From contig JBGSYC010000294.1 in the NCBI GenBank assembly GCA_041751095.1, positions 43,482 to 107,481 of the forward strand: a stretch of 64,000 nt of DNA. Direction: 5' to 3'. The notes under the pieces were generated by a model. That model was given only the letters and a program-made list of their open reading frames with translations. It searched no databases and was not told the origin of the DNA. Shown piece after piece: positions 36,517-45,000 of this stretch. Position 1 is the stretch's first letter, and the number at the start of each line of letters is the position of its first letter. This DNA is from JADCRZ01 sp041751095. GTDB lineage: Bacteria > Bacteroidota > Bacteroidia > Chitinophagales > Chitinophagaceae. The position numbers and the translations under genes are program-made.

Positions 36517-37713
36517 ATGGACAAAAGTAAAAGCCATAATGAGGGCAAAAAGGTAGAACGCAGGAGCTTTCTTAAAGCACTGACTACGGGCGCTGTAGGT
36601 GCTGCCGTTTTACCGGGAACATTGGGTTCCCTGGCTTCCTGCGGAGAAAAAGCTGAAAAAGAAGCGGTTACTCCTTTAATGAGCACTACCGCTCCGGCGA
36701 AAAAGATGTTGATGAAAGTAGGTTGCCAGTCAGGTGGAACTTCAAAAGAGAACCTTGAATTCAAAGCAAGGCATGGCGTATACAATATCGATGGAGGCTC
36801 ACCGAAATATATAAAAGGTAAAGGCTGGGATCTGGAAGATTCGATGAAGAAAAGAGAAGCTTGTGAAAAGTATGGAATTGCTCTGGATGCATACCATTTG
36901 CCGTTAACTTCTGCCGGGATAGATAAAGTGAGTGTGCCTAACATTATGCTTGCTAAAAGCCCTGAACGTGACCGTGAGATCGAAGAGATCCAGCAAATGA
37001 TTTCTGTTGCAGGTAAAACTGGTGTTCATTGTCTGAATTACAATACCATCATCCTTCCTATTTTGCGCACAGGTCATACAGTGGATCCTAAGCGCGGCAA
37101 TGCTTCTTACAACACTTGGGATTACAAGGAGGCCATTAAGCGTAACGAGCCTCACACTATTGCGGGTGTTGTTACCATAGACCAGATGTATGAAAGGATA
37201 ACCTATCTTCTGGACAGGCTGGTCCCGGTTGCTGAAGAATATAAAGTGCGCCTGGCAAATCATATTGCTGATCCTCCAACCCATGAAGGTTACCGTGGCA
37301 TCACCAGGTGGAACAGCCCGGATGTTTTTAAAGGCATTCAGCGTTTTGCCCAATTATATGACAGCAAATATCATGGATTCAATCTCTGCCTTGGCTCTAC
37401 AGCTGAGGGACTAAAAGATCCGAGGACTGAAATACTGCCAATCATTAAATGGGTAGGTGAAAGGAACCAGATATTTAATGTTCATCTGCGCAATATAAAA
37501 GGAGGAATGGATTATTTCCAGGAGGTTTATCCTGATAATGGCGATATGGATTTCTTTGAAGTGATCAAGGCTCTCAGGGATGTGGAATATCCCTATATGG
37601 TAATGCCTGATCATGTGCCGCATCATGCTGATCCTGCAAGCAGTAACCAGGCTTTTGCATTTGCCTACGGGTATATCAAAGCAATGCTGCAGGCAGTTGG
37701 CAGTCTGGCTTAG
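36517..37713 (+). CDS. UxuA-like sugar-acid dehydratase with Tat and lipoprotein signals
   Basis: 398 residues. Residues 13-42 read VERRSFLKALTTG then a hydrophobic run ending LASC, a twin-arginine motif with a lipobox (Cys42), so the protein would be a Tat-exported lipoprotein. The rest is a TIM barrel of the mannonate dehydratase (UxuA)/xylose-isomerase-like group: conserved RLANHIADPPTHEGYRG, YHGFNLCLGSTAEG, FNVHLRNIKGGMDYFQEVYP and YMVMPDHVPHH. UxuA uses such His, Cys and Asp residues to bind a metal and dehydrate mannonate. Mannonate dehydratase is cytosolic in known cases; export here is unusual. It closes the sugar-acid locus and is convergent with the response regulator. Confidence 0.82.
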   Translation: MDKSKSHNEGKKVERRSFLKALTTGAVGAAVLPGTLGSLASCGEKAEKEAVTPLMSTTAPAKKMLMKVGCQSGGTSKENLEFKARHGVYNIDGGSPKYIKGKGWDLEDSMKKREACEKYGIALDAYHLPLTSAGIDKVSVPNIMLAKSPERDREIEEIQQMISVAGKTGVHCLNYNTIILPILRTGHTVDPKRGNASYNTWDYKEAIKRNEPHTIAGVVTIDQMYERITYLLDRLVPVAEEYKVRLANHIADPPTHEGYRGITRWNSPDVFKGIQRFAQLYDSKYHGFNLCLGSTAEGLKDPRTEILPIIKWVGERNQIFNVHLRNIKGGMDYFQEVYPDNGDMDFFEVIKALRDVEYPYMVMPDHVPHHADPASSNQAFAFAYGYIKAMLQAVGSLA

Positions 37714-37727
37714 CAGATGGGTCCGCG

Positions 37728-37755
37728 GTAGAGAGGCCATGCATGGCGTCTCTAC
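37728..37755. terminator. Hairpin between convergent genes
   Basis: 13-bp stem with one mismatch (GTAGAGAGGCCAT at 37728-37740, ATGGCGTCTCTAC at 37743-37755) and a 2-nt loop. There is no T run on either side, so it may act mainly as an RNA end-stabilising structure for both the UxuA-like gene and the response regulator, whose stops are at 37713 and 37759. Confidence 0.5.
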
Positions 37756-37758
37756 GAA

Positions 37759-38469
37759 TTATAGCCCCAACGTCTTCAGGAAGCCTTCTTTATAATTGCT
37801 TCCGATAGGGATTTCATTGTTATGGATTAAAATCCTGTTGCCTTCGATCAGCGTTATTTTAGATTTGTTGACAATAAAGGAACGATGTACCCGCAGAAAT
37901 ATGTTTTTGGGAAGCAGTTCCTCAAAATTTGAGAATGTCATAACCGGCAACAACGTATGTTGAGCAGTTACTATCTTTGTATAATTGCCTTTTGCCTCTC
38001 CATAAAATAAGTCAGCGTACAGCACTTTATATATTTTCCCTTCCGTTCTTATGAATACATATTCTTCAGGAATCGACTCTGTATTTTCCCCTGTTACCAA
38101 AGGAAGTACATTTAATTTCTCGAAAGCTTTGTCAACAGCAACAATAAATCGTTCCAATGAAAACGGCTTTAGTAAGTAATCGCAGGCTGATAAGTCAAAA
38201 GCATCAAGGGCATACTCTTTATAAGCCGTTGTAAAGATCACCTGAGGCTGCACCTTGAGGGTTTTCAGAAAAGCAATACCACTGAGTACGGGCATGTTGA
38301 TGTCTAAAAAAAGAACATCAACTTTATGCATTTGCAAAACAGCTTTTGCTTCCAGTGCATTGCCGCAGGACGCCACCACGTTCAACAACGGCAGATGAGC
38401 ACAATACGTGTGCATGATCTCCCTTGCAATAGGTTCATCATCAACGATCAGGCAATTTATTTTCTCCAT
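37759..38469 (-). CDS. LytTR-family response regulator
   Basis: 236 residues. N-terminal receiver domain: acidic INCLIVDDEP, phosphoacceptor Asp in DVLFLDINMPVLSG, and the switch Thr/Lys region VIFTTAYKEYALDAF. C-terminal LytTR DNA-binding domain: VFIRTEGKIYKVLYADLFY, HTLLPVMTFSNFEELLP, FLRVHRSFIVNKSKITLIEG. The kinase gene stops one base before this gene's start, so they form one operon. Such systems control nearby and distant genes by binding imperfect direct repeats; targets unknown. Confidence 0.95.
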   Translation of the reverse strand: MEKINCLIVDDEPIAREIMHTYCAHLPLLNVVASCGNALEAKAVLQMHKVDVLFLDINMPVLSGIAFLKTLKVQPQVIFTTAYKEYALDAFDLSACDYLLKPFSLERFIVAVDKAFEKLNVLPLVTGENTESIPEEYVFIRTEGKIYKVLYADLFYGEAKGNYTKIVTAQHTLLPVMTFSNFEELLPKNIFLRVHRSFIVNKSKITLIEGNRILIHNNEIPIGSNYKEGFLKTLGL

Positions 38470-38470
38470 G

Positions 38471-39508
38471 CTACTTCACTTTTAGTTGCAACATTACACT
38501 ATAGAAGCCGTCTTTATGCTCAACCTTTAAATCATAGTTGCCAGCGTATAATAACTGAAGCCTTTTTCTCACGTTGACAAGGCCAAGTCCGTTATCAGTT
38601 CTCACCTCGCTGTTTTCATCATTCCTTTCACAATATGAATTTTTTACGGAAAACAGGATTGAATCGCCCCACGTCTTCAAAGCGATGTCGATAAATACTT
38701 CCTTCTCTATTGTATTTTTTGAATGTTTAAACGCATTCTCAATAAATACGATAAATAACATCGGGGCAACCGTAAATCGATCATCCAAAACAGCTTCAAT
38801 AGATGTGGTTAAAGCCAGCCGGTCGCCAATGCGGATCTTCTCAAAGTCGATATAGTTATTGATATAGCTTAGCTCACTTTTCAACGGAACAAAAAGCTCT
38901 TTTGCATCGTAGACTGAATAGCGAAGCAATTCAGACAGTTTTAACAACAGTGTCGGTAACTTCTCATGCTGTGAAATGGAAAGCCCGTACAAATTATTAA
39001 GGGTATTAAACAAAAAGTGCGGACTAAGCTGGGATTGCAGCAGATGCAGTTCACTGCGGCTTTGGGCCGCGCTCACATTTGCCTGCTGTACCTGATTTCT
39101 GATATTTAACCTGATCAGCCGGAGAAAAATTCCTGCCGCCAGGCTAAGAACCATAAAGGGCATCCAAAACAATAATAAGTTAATGCCCTGTCTGTGATAG
39201 GGCCGATCAGCATGATAAAAAAGCCATATAACGTTTGCCAGGATAACTGCAGCAAGCATCATAAAAATCAAATCGGGAAGTCTTTTGTTTTTAGGTGCCC
39301 ACATCTCTGACAAATACCATCCGATATAAAAGAAACCAAAAAACCAAATACTTGCGGCCACCGCCAGGGGCTCATCTTCCCTGTTTGTCACTGCTTCTAT
39401 ATAAAACAAAGCAGCCCAATACACCGGGATACAGGCAAACACACAAATGAGAAGATAGCTTCTGAAGTCTGACTTCCTTTTTATGGGTGCGGTCTGTACT
39501 TTTTCCAT
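38471..39508 (-). CDS. LytS/YehU-type sensor histidine kinase
   Basis: 345 residues. Four or so transmembrane segments occupy residues about 18-130 (LLICVFACIPVYWAALFY; ASIWFFGFFYIGWYL; IFMMLAAVILANVIWLFY; LFWMPFMVLSLAAGIFL), followed by a coiled segment and the His_kinase domain with the phosphoacceptor His in LSPHFLFNTLNNLYGLS, then an HATPase_c domain (FIVFIENAFKHS N-box; NGLGLVNVRKRLQLLYAG G-box). No extracellular sensor domain is evident, so it may sense a membrane state. It is the upstream gene of the two-component operon and is divergent from the TonB receptor at 39759. Confidence 0.94.
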   Translation of the reverse strand: MEKVQTAPIKRKSDFRSYLLICVFACIPVYWAALFYIEAVTNREDEPLAVAASIWFFGFFYIGWYLSEMWAPKNKRLPDLIFMMLAAVILANVIWLFYHADRPYHRQGINLLLFWMPFMVLSLAAGIFLRLIRLNIRNQVQQANVSAAQSRSELHLLQSQLSPHFLFNTLNNLYGLSISQHEKLPTLLLKLSELLRYSVYDAKELFVPLKSELSYINNYIDFEKIRIGDRLALTTSIEAVLDDRFTVAPMLFIVFIENAFKHSKNTIEKEVFIDIALKTWGDSILFSVKNSYCERNDENSEVRTDNGLGLVNVRKRLQLLYAGNYDLKVEHKDGFYSVMLQLKVK

Positions 39509-39758
39509 GATTAATTATTACCTGCTTACAGCTTTTGCCGGCAAATATGTGCAATCTCTTCTGAACTTCTATAATTATGTGACGAACACAGAACAGCAGA
39601 TGACAGAATCCACGGGAAAGCTTACAAATGGATTTGTCAGCGCGGAACACTGTTCCGTCAGACCTTTTTCAATGTACGACACTATTATTTTACGCGGTTG
39701 AACTGCCTTTCAATATTTGCAACAATTAGCTGACAAAACGCTTAATGCAATCCTGATA

Positions 39759-42197
39759 ATGAAGTATCAACACAAAAACATTCACCTGCTGCTCGTTGTT
39801 GCCGGTATTATCTTTTTCAGGATAAGCGTCATTGCACAGGCACCTCCGGCTGAATATATAATCTCGGGTACTGTTGCTGACTCAGCTACAAAAAGGCCGC
39901 TTGGTTTTTTAACGGTTCAGCTAAAGGAAGAATCAGATACCATCGCCAAAACAAGTCTTACAAAGGCAGATGGGTCATTTTTGTTTGCCGGGCTTAAACC
40001 TGTAAAGTATCGTTTGCAGATCATTGCAGTCGGCTTTCATTCAAAAACACTTGCTATTGATCATTCAGGCAGCACCCGCACTGACGTGGGAACCATATTC
40101 ATCCGTAACAAGGTGAACACGTTGGGAGAAGTTGTAGTGACAGCACAGAAGGCTTTGGTGAAACAGGAAACAGACCGGATAACTTATGACTTGCAGGCTG
40201 ATCCGGAAAGCAAAGTAAACAGCGTTTTGGAAATGATGCGGAAGGTTCCTTTTCTTTCCCTGGACGGAGATGAAAATATTTTGCTGAATGGAAGTTCCAA
40301 TTATAAAGTGCTGATCAACGGAAAACCATCCGGCATGATGGATCGCAATCCGCGCGATATTTTAAGGAGTATGCCTGCCTCAACAATAAAAAGCATCGAA
40401 GTGATCACAAACCCTTCTTCGAAGTACGACGCTGAAGGGTTAGCGGGGATCATCAATATCATTACCAGTAAAAAGATAGATAATGGATACAACGGATCCA
40501 TCAATCTGAATCACAGGTTCCTGATCGGAGGGCCCGGTGCGGGAGCATTATTCGCATTCAAACAGGGAAAGCTCGGTATGTCAGCAATAGGTGGTACCAA
40601 CATTTATAATACACCTGTATCCAAAACTTTGAACAACAGGAAGACTACAGGAGCGAATGCAACCAACCTGGATCAGAACAGTACCGCGGAATCAGCGAGC
40701 AGGAGTGCGTATTTTGGTGCTGAAATAAGTTATGAGCCAGACAGTCTTAATCTTTTTTCCACGCTGATCAATTTCAATGGCAGCAGAACCGATGGCAGTA
40801 ATTACCAGGGCTCTCTTCTTAATGGAATAAGCGGTGTTTTACAGCAATACGATCTAACCAATAACAATACAAACAACGGGAATGGCATTGACGCGGCCTT
40901 GAATTATCAATTAGGCTTCAGATCAGGTAAAGACCGGTTGCTGACATTTTCATACCGTTATTTGGGGTATGTAAATGATCTGTTTAACGCTATGGATGTT
41001 TCTAACCCGGTAAATTTTGCAAGCCCGGATTATAATCAAACAAATACCGGCAGCTCTTCAGAGCAGACGTTCCAACTGGATTATATCCATCGTGTAAAGA
41101 AGTTGAATATCGAAGGAGGTATAAAAGGAATTCTAAGAACAAACAAAAGTGATTTTCAATACAGGTCATTTGATTCGGCAGATAGCAAGTTTGAAGTCGA
41201 CCCCACCCGTACCAATCAATTCCATAACAACCAGAATGTATTCGCAGCTTATAACACATACCAGTATGATCTACGGAACTGGGGAATCAAGGTAGGATTT
41301 CGCGTGGAGCAAACCCTTGTTAAAGCGGATTTCGTATCCGTTACCACACAGGTAAAGCAAAATTATCTGAGTGTTATTCCATCTGTTAATATAAACCGGA
41401 AGTTAAATGACAGGAGCAGCCTGAATTTCGCTTTTACGAACAGGATTCAGCGTCCGGGGATAAGTCAGCTCAATCCCTTTGCAGACCTCTCAAACCCCGA
41501 CTTTGAGTCAACAGGAAACCCTAAGCTCAAACCAGCCTATACTAATGTATTTCAGATAAGCTATAATAAATCCAAAAAAGCAACTGTCAATATCGCCCTC
41601 GGGTATATGCATTTTAGAGACCTGATCGGCCCCGTATCTGCATACGATCCCGCCACGCGCATTACCCGTACTTCATTTGAGAATGTGGGTAGGGCAATGG
41701 TACTGAAAACAAATTTTTATCTGAGCTACCCTGTAAATAAAAAGGTGAATTTGCGGCTAAACAGCGACATAAGGTATGTATCATCTGATGTTATGGTAAA
41801 CAATACGTTGATAAAAAATAGCGGACTAATGGGATATTTCAATGTATCAGGCGGATATCGTTTTGAAAAAGGATGGCGCCTGAATGCAGATATAACCTTC
41901 AATACTGCCGGGATATCAAGCGTTCAGGGAAAATCGAACGGCTTTACCGGTTCCTCTTTTGGTGTACAGAAAGACCTTATAAAGGATAAACTTACGTTTT
42001 CTACTTCTGTAAATAATCCTTTCGTTACCTACAGGCGCATCCGGAAAACAGTCGCCGGGCCCGATTTTAACCAGGTAATTCACAGCGAGGTTTATTACAG
42101 GTCTGTTGCGATAAGTTTGAATTATCGCTTCGGTAAACTAAAAGAAGCAGTGAAGAAAAGTAAAAGGGGGATTAATAACGATGATGTATCCAATTAA
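39759..42197 (+). CDS. Outer-membrane TonB-dependent receptor, CarboxypepD_reg plus beta-barrel type
   Basis: 812 residues from ATG 39759 (the frame opens at 39717, but 39759 directly precedes the signal peptide HLLLVVAGIIFFRISVIAQA). Domains in order: a CarboxypepD_reg-like domain (YIISGTVADSATKRPLGFLT), a short TonB plug (LGEVVVTAQKALVKQETDRI; VLEMMRKVPFLSLDGDENIL), and an OMP_b-brl_3-type barrel with the signature SLNFAFTNRIQRPGISQLNP and ending in SVAISLNYRFGKLK. This family differs from SusC (no SusD partner) and is found widely in Bacteroidota with unknown substrates. It is divergent from the LytTR/LytS pair, 250 nt away, which may regulate it. Confidence 0.92.
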   Translation: MKYQHKNIHLLLVVAGIIFFRISVIAQAPPAEYIISGTVADSATKRPLGFLTVQLKEESDTIAKTSLTKADGSFLFAGLKPVKYRLQIIAVGFHSKTLAIDHSGSTRTDVGTIFIRNKVNTLGEVVVTAQKALVKQETDRITYDLQADPESKVNSVLEMMRKVPFLSLDGDENILLNGSSNYKVLINGKPSGMMDRNPRDILRSMPASTIKSIEVITNPSSKYDAEGLAGIINIITSKKIDNGYNGSINLNHRFLIGGPGAGALFAFKQGKLGMSAIGGTNIYNTPVSKTLNNRKTTGANATNLDQNSTAESASRSAYFGAEISYEPDSLNLFSTLINFNGSRTDGSNYQGSLLNGISGVLQQYDLTNNNTNNGNGIDAALNYQLGFRSGKDRLLTFSYRYLGYVNDLFNAMDVSNPVNFASPDYNQTNTGSSSEQTFQLDYIHRVKKLNIEGGIKGILRTNKSDFQYRSFDSADSKFEVDPTRTNQFHNNQNVFAAYNTYQYDLRNWGIKVGFRVEQTLVKADFVSVTTQVKQNYLSVIPSVNINRKLNDRSSLNFAFTNRIQRPGISQLNPFADLSNPDFESTGNPKLKPAYTNVFQISYNKSKKATVNIALGYMHFRDLIGPVSAYDPATRITRTSFENVGRAMVLKTNFYLSYPVNKKVNLRLNSDIRYVSSDVMVNNTLIKNSGLMGYFNVSGGYRFEKGWRLNADITFNTAGISSVQGKSNGFTGSSFGVQKDLIKDKLTFSTSVNNPFVTYRRIRKTVAGPDFNQVIHSEVYYRSVAISLNYRFGKLKEAVKKSKRGINNDDVSN

Positions 42198-42274
42198 GCT
42201 GACTTGATAACGCTGCCAGGTAAGCTGTAAAAGAAGGCATAGCCCGGTAAGACGCGGTATGGGTCATTGCCTGT

Positions 42275-43132
42275 TTACAAAGTAAGTGCCTTAAACGTCC
42301 GGGTGAGATCGGTTAATGATTTCTCCACACCCATACGCTCTAATGATGAGGCGCCAACAAATCCATGAACCTTTGTATGATCAAGGATTGTGCGTACATC
42401 GTCCGGCGTATTGATCGGGCCGCCATGCGCAAGAAAAAGTATATTGGGATTTATCTCCTTTCCCGCCGCCATAATTTCCTTAGTTATCGAGATGGCATTC
42501 TCCATGGTACAGGTAGCGTCTACTACTCCTACCGACCCGCCGATGGTAGTTCCAACATGGGAAATTATAGCATCTGCGCCTGCCTGCGCCATCATTCGCG
42601 CTTCTTCAGGTTTAGCAACATAAACGATGGAGAACAGATCCATTTGAGTTGCAAGCTGAACCATTTCAACTTCTTTATGGAACCCCATACCGGTTTCCTC
42701 GAGAACATTTCTGAAATGCCCATCGATTATGCAATGGGTAGGAAAATTGTTTACACCCGAAAAGCCCATTTCCTTCACCTTTAGCAAATGGTGCCACATT
42801 CTTCTACGGGGGTCAGAGCCATGTACGCCGCAAATCACCGGAATTTCTTCCACCACCGGCAACACCTCAAACTCCCCGATATTCATTGCTTCAGCATTTG
42901 CATCGCCATAAGCCATCAAACCGGCCGAAGAGCCATGTCCGGCCATGCGAAAGCGGCCGGAATTATAAATGATGATTAAGTCTGCTCCACCTTTTTCAAT
43001 AAATTTGGCGCTGATCCCTGTCCCCGCGCCTGCAGCAATAATTGCCATGTTCTGAGACAGCGTTAGTTGTAGCCTGTCTCTCACTTCCTGCTTTGTATAA
43101 GGATTTCCTTTTCCTGTCCATTTGTTTGGCAT
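42275..43132 (-). CDS. TIM-barrel protein of the PEP-hydrolase family (Tm-1 C-terminal half)
   Basis: 285 residues. It has the family motifs: AAGAGTGISAKFIEKGGADL, GHGSSAGLMAYGDANAEAM, CGVHGSDPRRRMWHHL, and AGADAIISHVGTTIGGSVGV toward the C-terminus. The fold is a TIM barrel. It is the equivalent of the C-terminal part of the tomato Tm-1 protein, and in bacteria it sits next to the UPF0261 protein, as here (87 nt between them). The catalytic role is not known; members are annotated as phosphoenolpyruvate hydrolase-like by family name only. Cytoplasmic. Confidence 0.9.
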   Translation of the reverse strand: MPNKWTGKGNPYTKQEVRDRLQLTLSQNMAIIAAGAGTGISAKFIEKGGADLIIIYNSGRFRMAGHGSSAGLMAYGDANAEAMNIGEFEVLPVVEEIPVICGVHGSDPRRRMWHHLLKVKEMGFSGVNNFPTHCIIDGHFRNVLEETGMGFHKEVEMVQLATQMDLFSIVYVAKPEEARMMAQAGADAIISHVGTTIGGSVGVVDATCTMENAISITKEIMAAGKEINPNILFLAHGGPINTPDDVRTILDHTKVHGFVGASSLERMGVEKSLTDLTRTFKALTL

Positions 43133-43219
43133 AAGTTTTATGTATTTACGCTGTTACTTTCATGCTATTTTATTTGAGGCGTACGACAAAGTACATCAAT
43201 CAGTTTAATTCATTTAAAA

Positions 43220-44473
43220 TTATCTTGACGATTTCACCTGACCATCCCTGTTAATGGTCATCATATCCAGTAATGTGCTGACCAGCATCCTGGAAAATTC
43301 TTCATCATTGATATGTGCATCCACTTCAATCACCCGTATCGATTCTTTGGTATTCTCCTTTATCGCATCGAATAAGAAGCCGTTGGTGTCAGGACGGTAA
43401 AATATGCCGCCTTCCACATCTAACTGGGATATTCCTTTTGCCGGTAATACAATTGCCACAGGGCCTTTTGATTGATTCATTTTACCTGCAAGCCGTTCGC
43501 CAAGGATTTTGTTCTCCTCTTTATTTGTCCTCATTAATGTTACGCTTGGCGCCCAGCTATAAAGCTCGCGTGATCTATAGCGTTCAGGCACGGTATCTTG
43601 CTGCGCAAAATTCACCATGTCTAAACAGCCAGGCACAACCACCTGCAGAACTCCCGATTCAGCGGCAGCATTCAACCTGTCGGGGCCTGCGCTGCAAACA
43701 CCTCCGCATAGATCATCGGCAAGCTCTGTGGTGGTAACGTCTAACACAGCGTCAAAACAACCTTCGAGGATTAATGACTCCATGGTTCTGCCTCCTACGC
43801 CGTTGGCATGAAAAGGAAATACTTCATACCCTTCTGCTCTTAAAAGTTCAGCACATTTGTATACACAGGCTGATGTATTTCCAAACATACTTATCGCAAT
43901 TCGTCCCGCAGCGCTATTATCCTCTGAAGCAGTGACGTTTGACATGGCGCAGATAGCGGCTGCAGCTTGTTTGATCAATAATTTGCTGATGCTATTCAGG
44001 CCGGCCATATCTACGATCGAAGGCATTAAGGTTACGTCCCTGCTGCCTGTTTGCCTCGACAGATCCTTTCCGGCCAGTGTTGACAAACAAAGCTTCGGCA
44101 CCCCTAAGGGAACCTCCTGCATGGCAGAAAGCACAATATACGTTCCTGCTCCGCCGCCCATCCCGATTACGGCCTTTATTTTTTTGCCTGCAATTAATTG
44201 TGAAACTACTTTTGCAGCTCCGGCGCCTATCACGCTTACTGCGCGTCCGCGGTCTTTATCTTTCCTCAAATCAACAATGGAATGGCCCGCTTCAAGCGCT
44301 ACAAGGTCTGCGTCGAAATCAACCGGAAAGTCCACAGCCGTTTCCATGATCCCGGTGTTAACTGTTATGATGCGTTCACCCTGCGCCTGAATACACTTGT
44401 ACAAAAAGGAGTAATCTTCGCCTTTGGTATCGAAACAGCCAAGCATTAAAATATTGTTCCGGGTTTCTACCAT
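43220..44473 (-). CDS. Tm-1-like (UPF0261) ATP-binding protein
   Basis: 417 residues from ATG 44473; the frame extends to 44572, but the extra 33 residues are cysteine-rich and untypical, and MVETRNNILMLGCFDTKGED matches the family start. Typical stretches: KAVIGMGGGAGTYIVLSAMQ, KLCLSTLAGKDLS (nucleotide-binding part), GNTSACVYKCAELLRAEGYE, FHANGVGGRTME and PGCLDMVNF. Bacterial UPF0261 proteins pair with the TIM-barrel gene; plants and fungi fuse them (tomato Tm-1 binds a viral replication protein). The native bacterial role is unknown. Confidence 0.9.
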   Translation of the reverse strand: MVETRNNILMLGCFDTKGEDYSFLYKCIQAQGERIITVNTGIMETAVDFPVDFDADLVALEAGHSIVDLRKDKDRGRAVSVIGAGAAKVVSQLIAGKKIKAVIGMGGGAGTYIVLSAMQEVPLGVPKLCLSTLAGKDLSRQTGSRDVTLMPSIVDMAGLNSISKLLIKQAAAAICAMSNVTASEDNSAAGRIAISMFGNTSACVYKCAELLRAEGYEVFPFHANGVGGRTMESLILEGCFDAVLDVTTTELADDLCGGVCSAGPDRLNAAAESGVLQVVVPGCLDMVNFAQQDTVPERYRSRELYSWAPSVTLMRTNKEENKILGERLAGKMNQSKGPVAIVLPAKGISQLDVEGGIFYRPDTNGFLFDAIKENTKESIRVIEVDAHINDEEFSRMLVSTLLDMMTINRDGQVKSSR

Positions 44474-45000
44474 TCTTAGACAATTATCAAAACAACCGGG
44501 TATTGTTTCTATCCCCGTCAAATCCTGTGTGATCTTCTTCAGGCAAGTTATTAATGAACACGCGATTTGCAATCAAACTTCCATATTCTATTAATCTTTG
44601 TCTGACTTAATGAGGCTGGTAAAAGGTGAATCATCTGAATGGATAAATACTCAAAATTCTCACACTCCTCCTTCAGATGGCAAGAAGGTTATGGTGCTTT
44701 TTCTCCTAAAAAATCCCTCCTGCAAAAGCATTCAACGGTTAATTGTCTGAATCACGGATTAAACGGATTATAGGATAACACGGATTTTAGTAAGAATGGT
44801 TGGTTCTATAATCTGTGTAATCCGATAATCCATTAAATCCGTGATTCAGACAAAAAGATATCACGTATTTTGTAAGCGTGTCTCTAGAAGTCAGTGCATC
44901 TTTTATCCGGTATTTTAGGTAACCCCGGGGTTTTCAGGACGGAATTAGTTTTAACTTACAAAAGACAGATAAGCAGAGATAAGCTTTAAACTATAAACAT
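44474..45000. other. Intergenic region with a dispersed palindrome
   Basis: No gene is supported. Between the two divergent genes, most of the gap is AT-rich. The main feature is the 111-bp palindrome at 44743-44853. Promoters for both flanking genes should be here, but no exact -7/-33 match was found. Confidence 0.5.
44743..44853. repeat. Imperfect 111-bp palindrome
   Basis: Left arm starts TTGTCTGAATCACGGATT (44743-44760) and the right arm ends AATCCGTGATTCAGACAA (44836-44853); the outer 18 bp are perfect inverted copies. Inside, each arm continues with variants of GGATTA (CGGATTATAGGATAACACGGAT on the left; ATCTGTGTAATCCGATAATC on the right). The loop is about 20-25 bp. From memory, repeats with this consensus (ATCCGTGTAATCCGATAATC-like) are scattered through Bacteroidota genomes; I cannot check copy number here. 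Confidence 0.8.
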
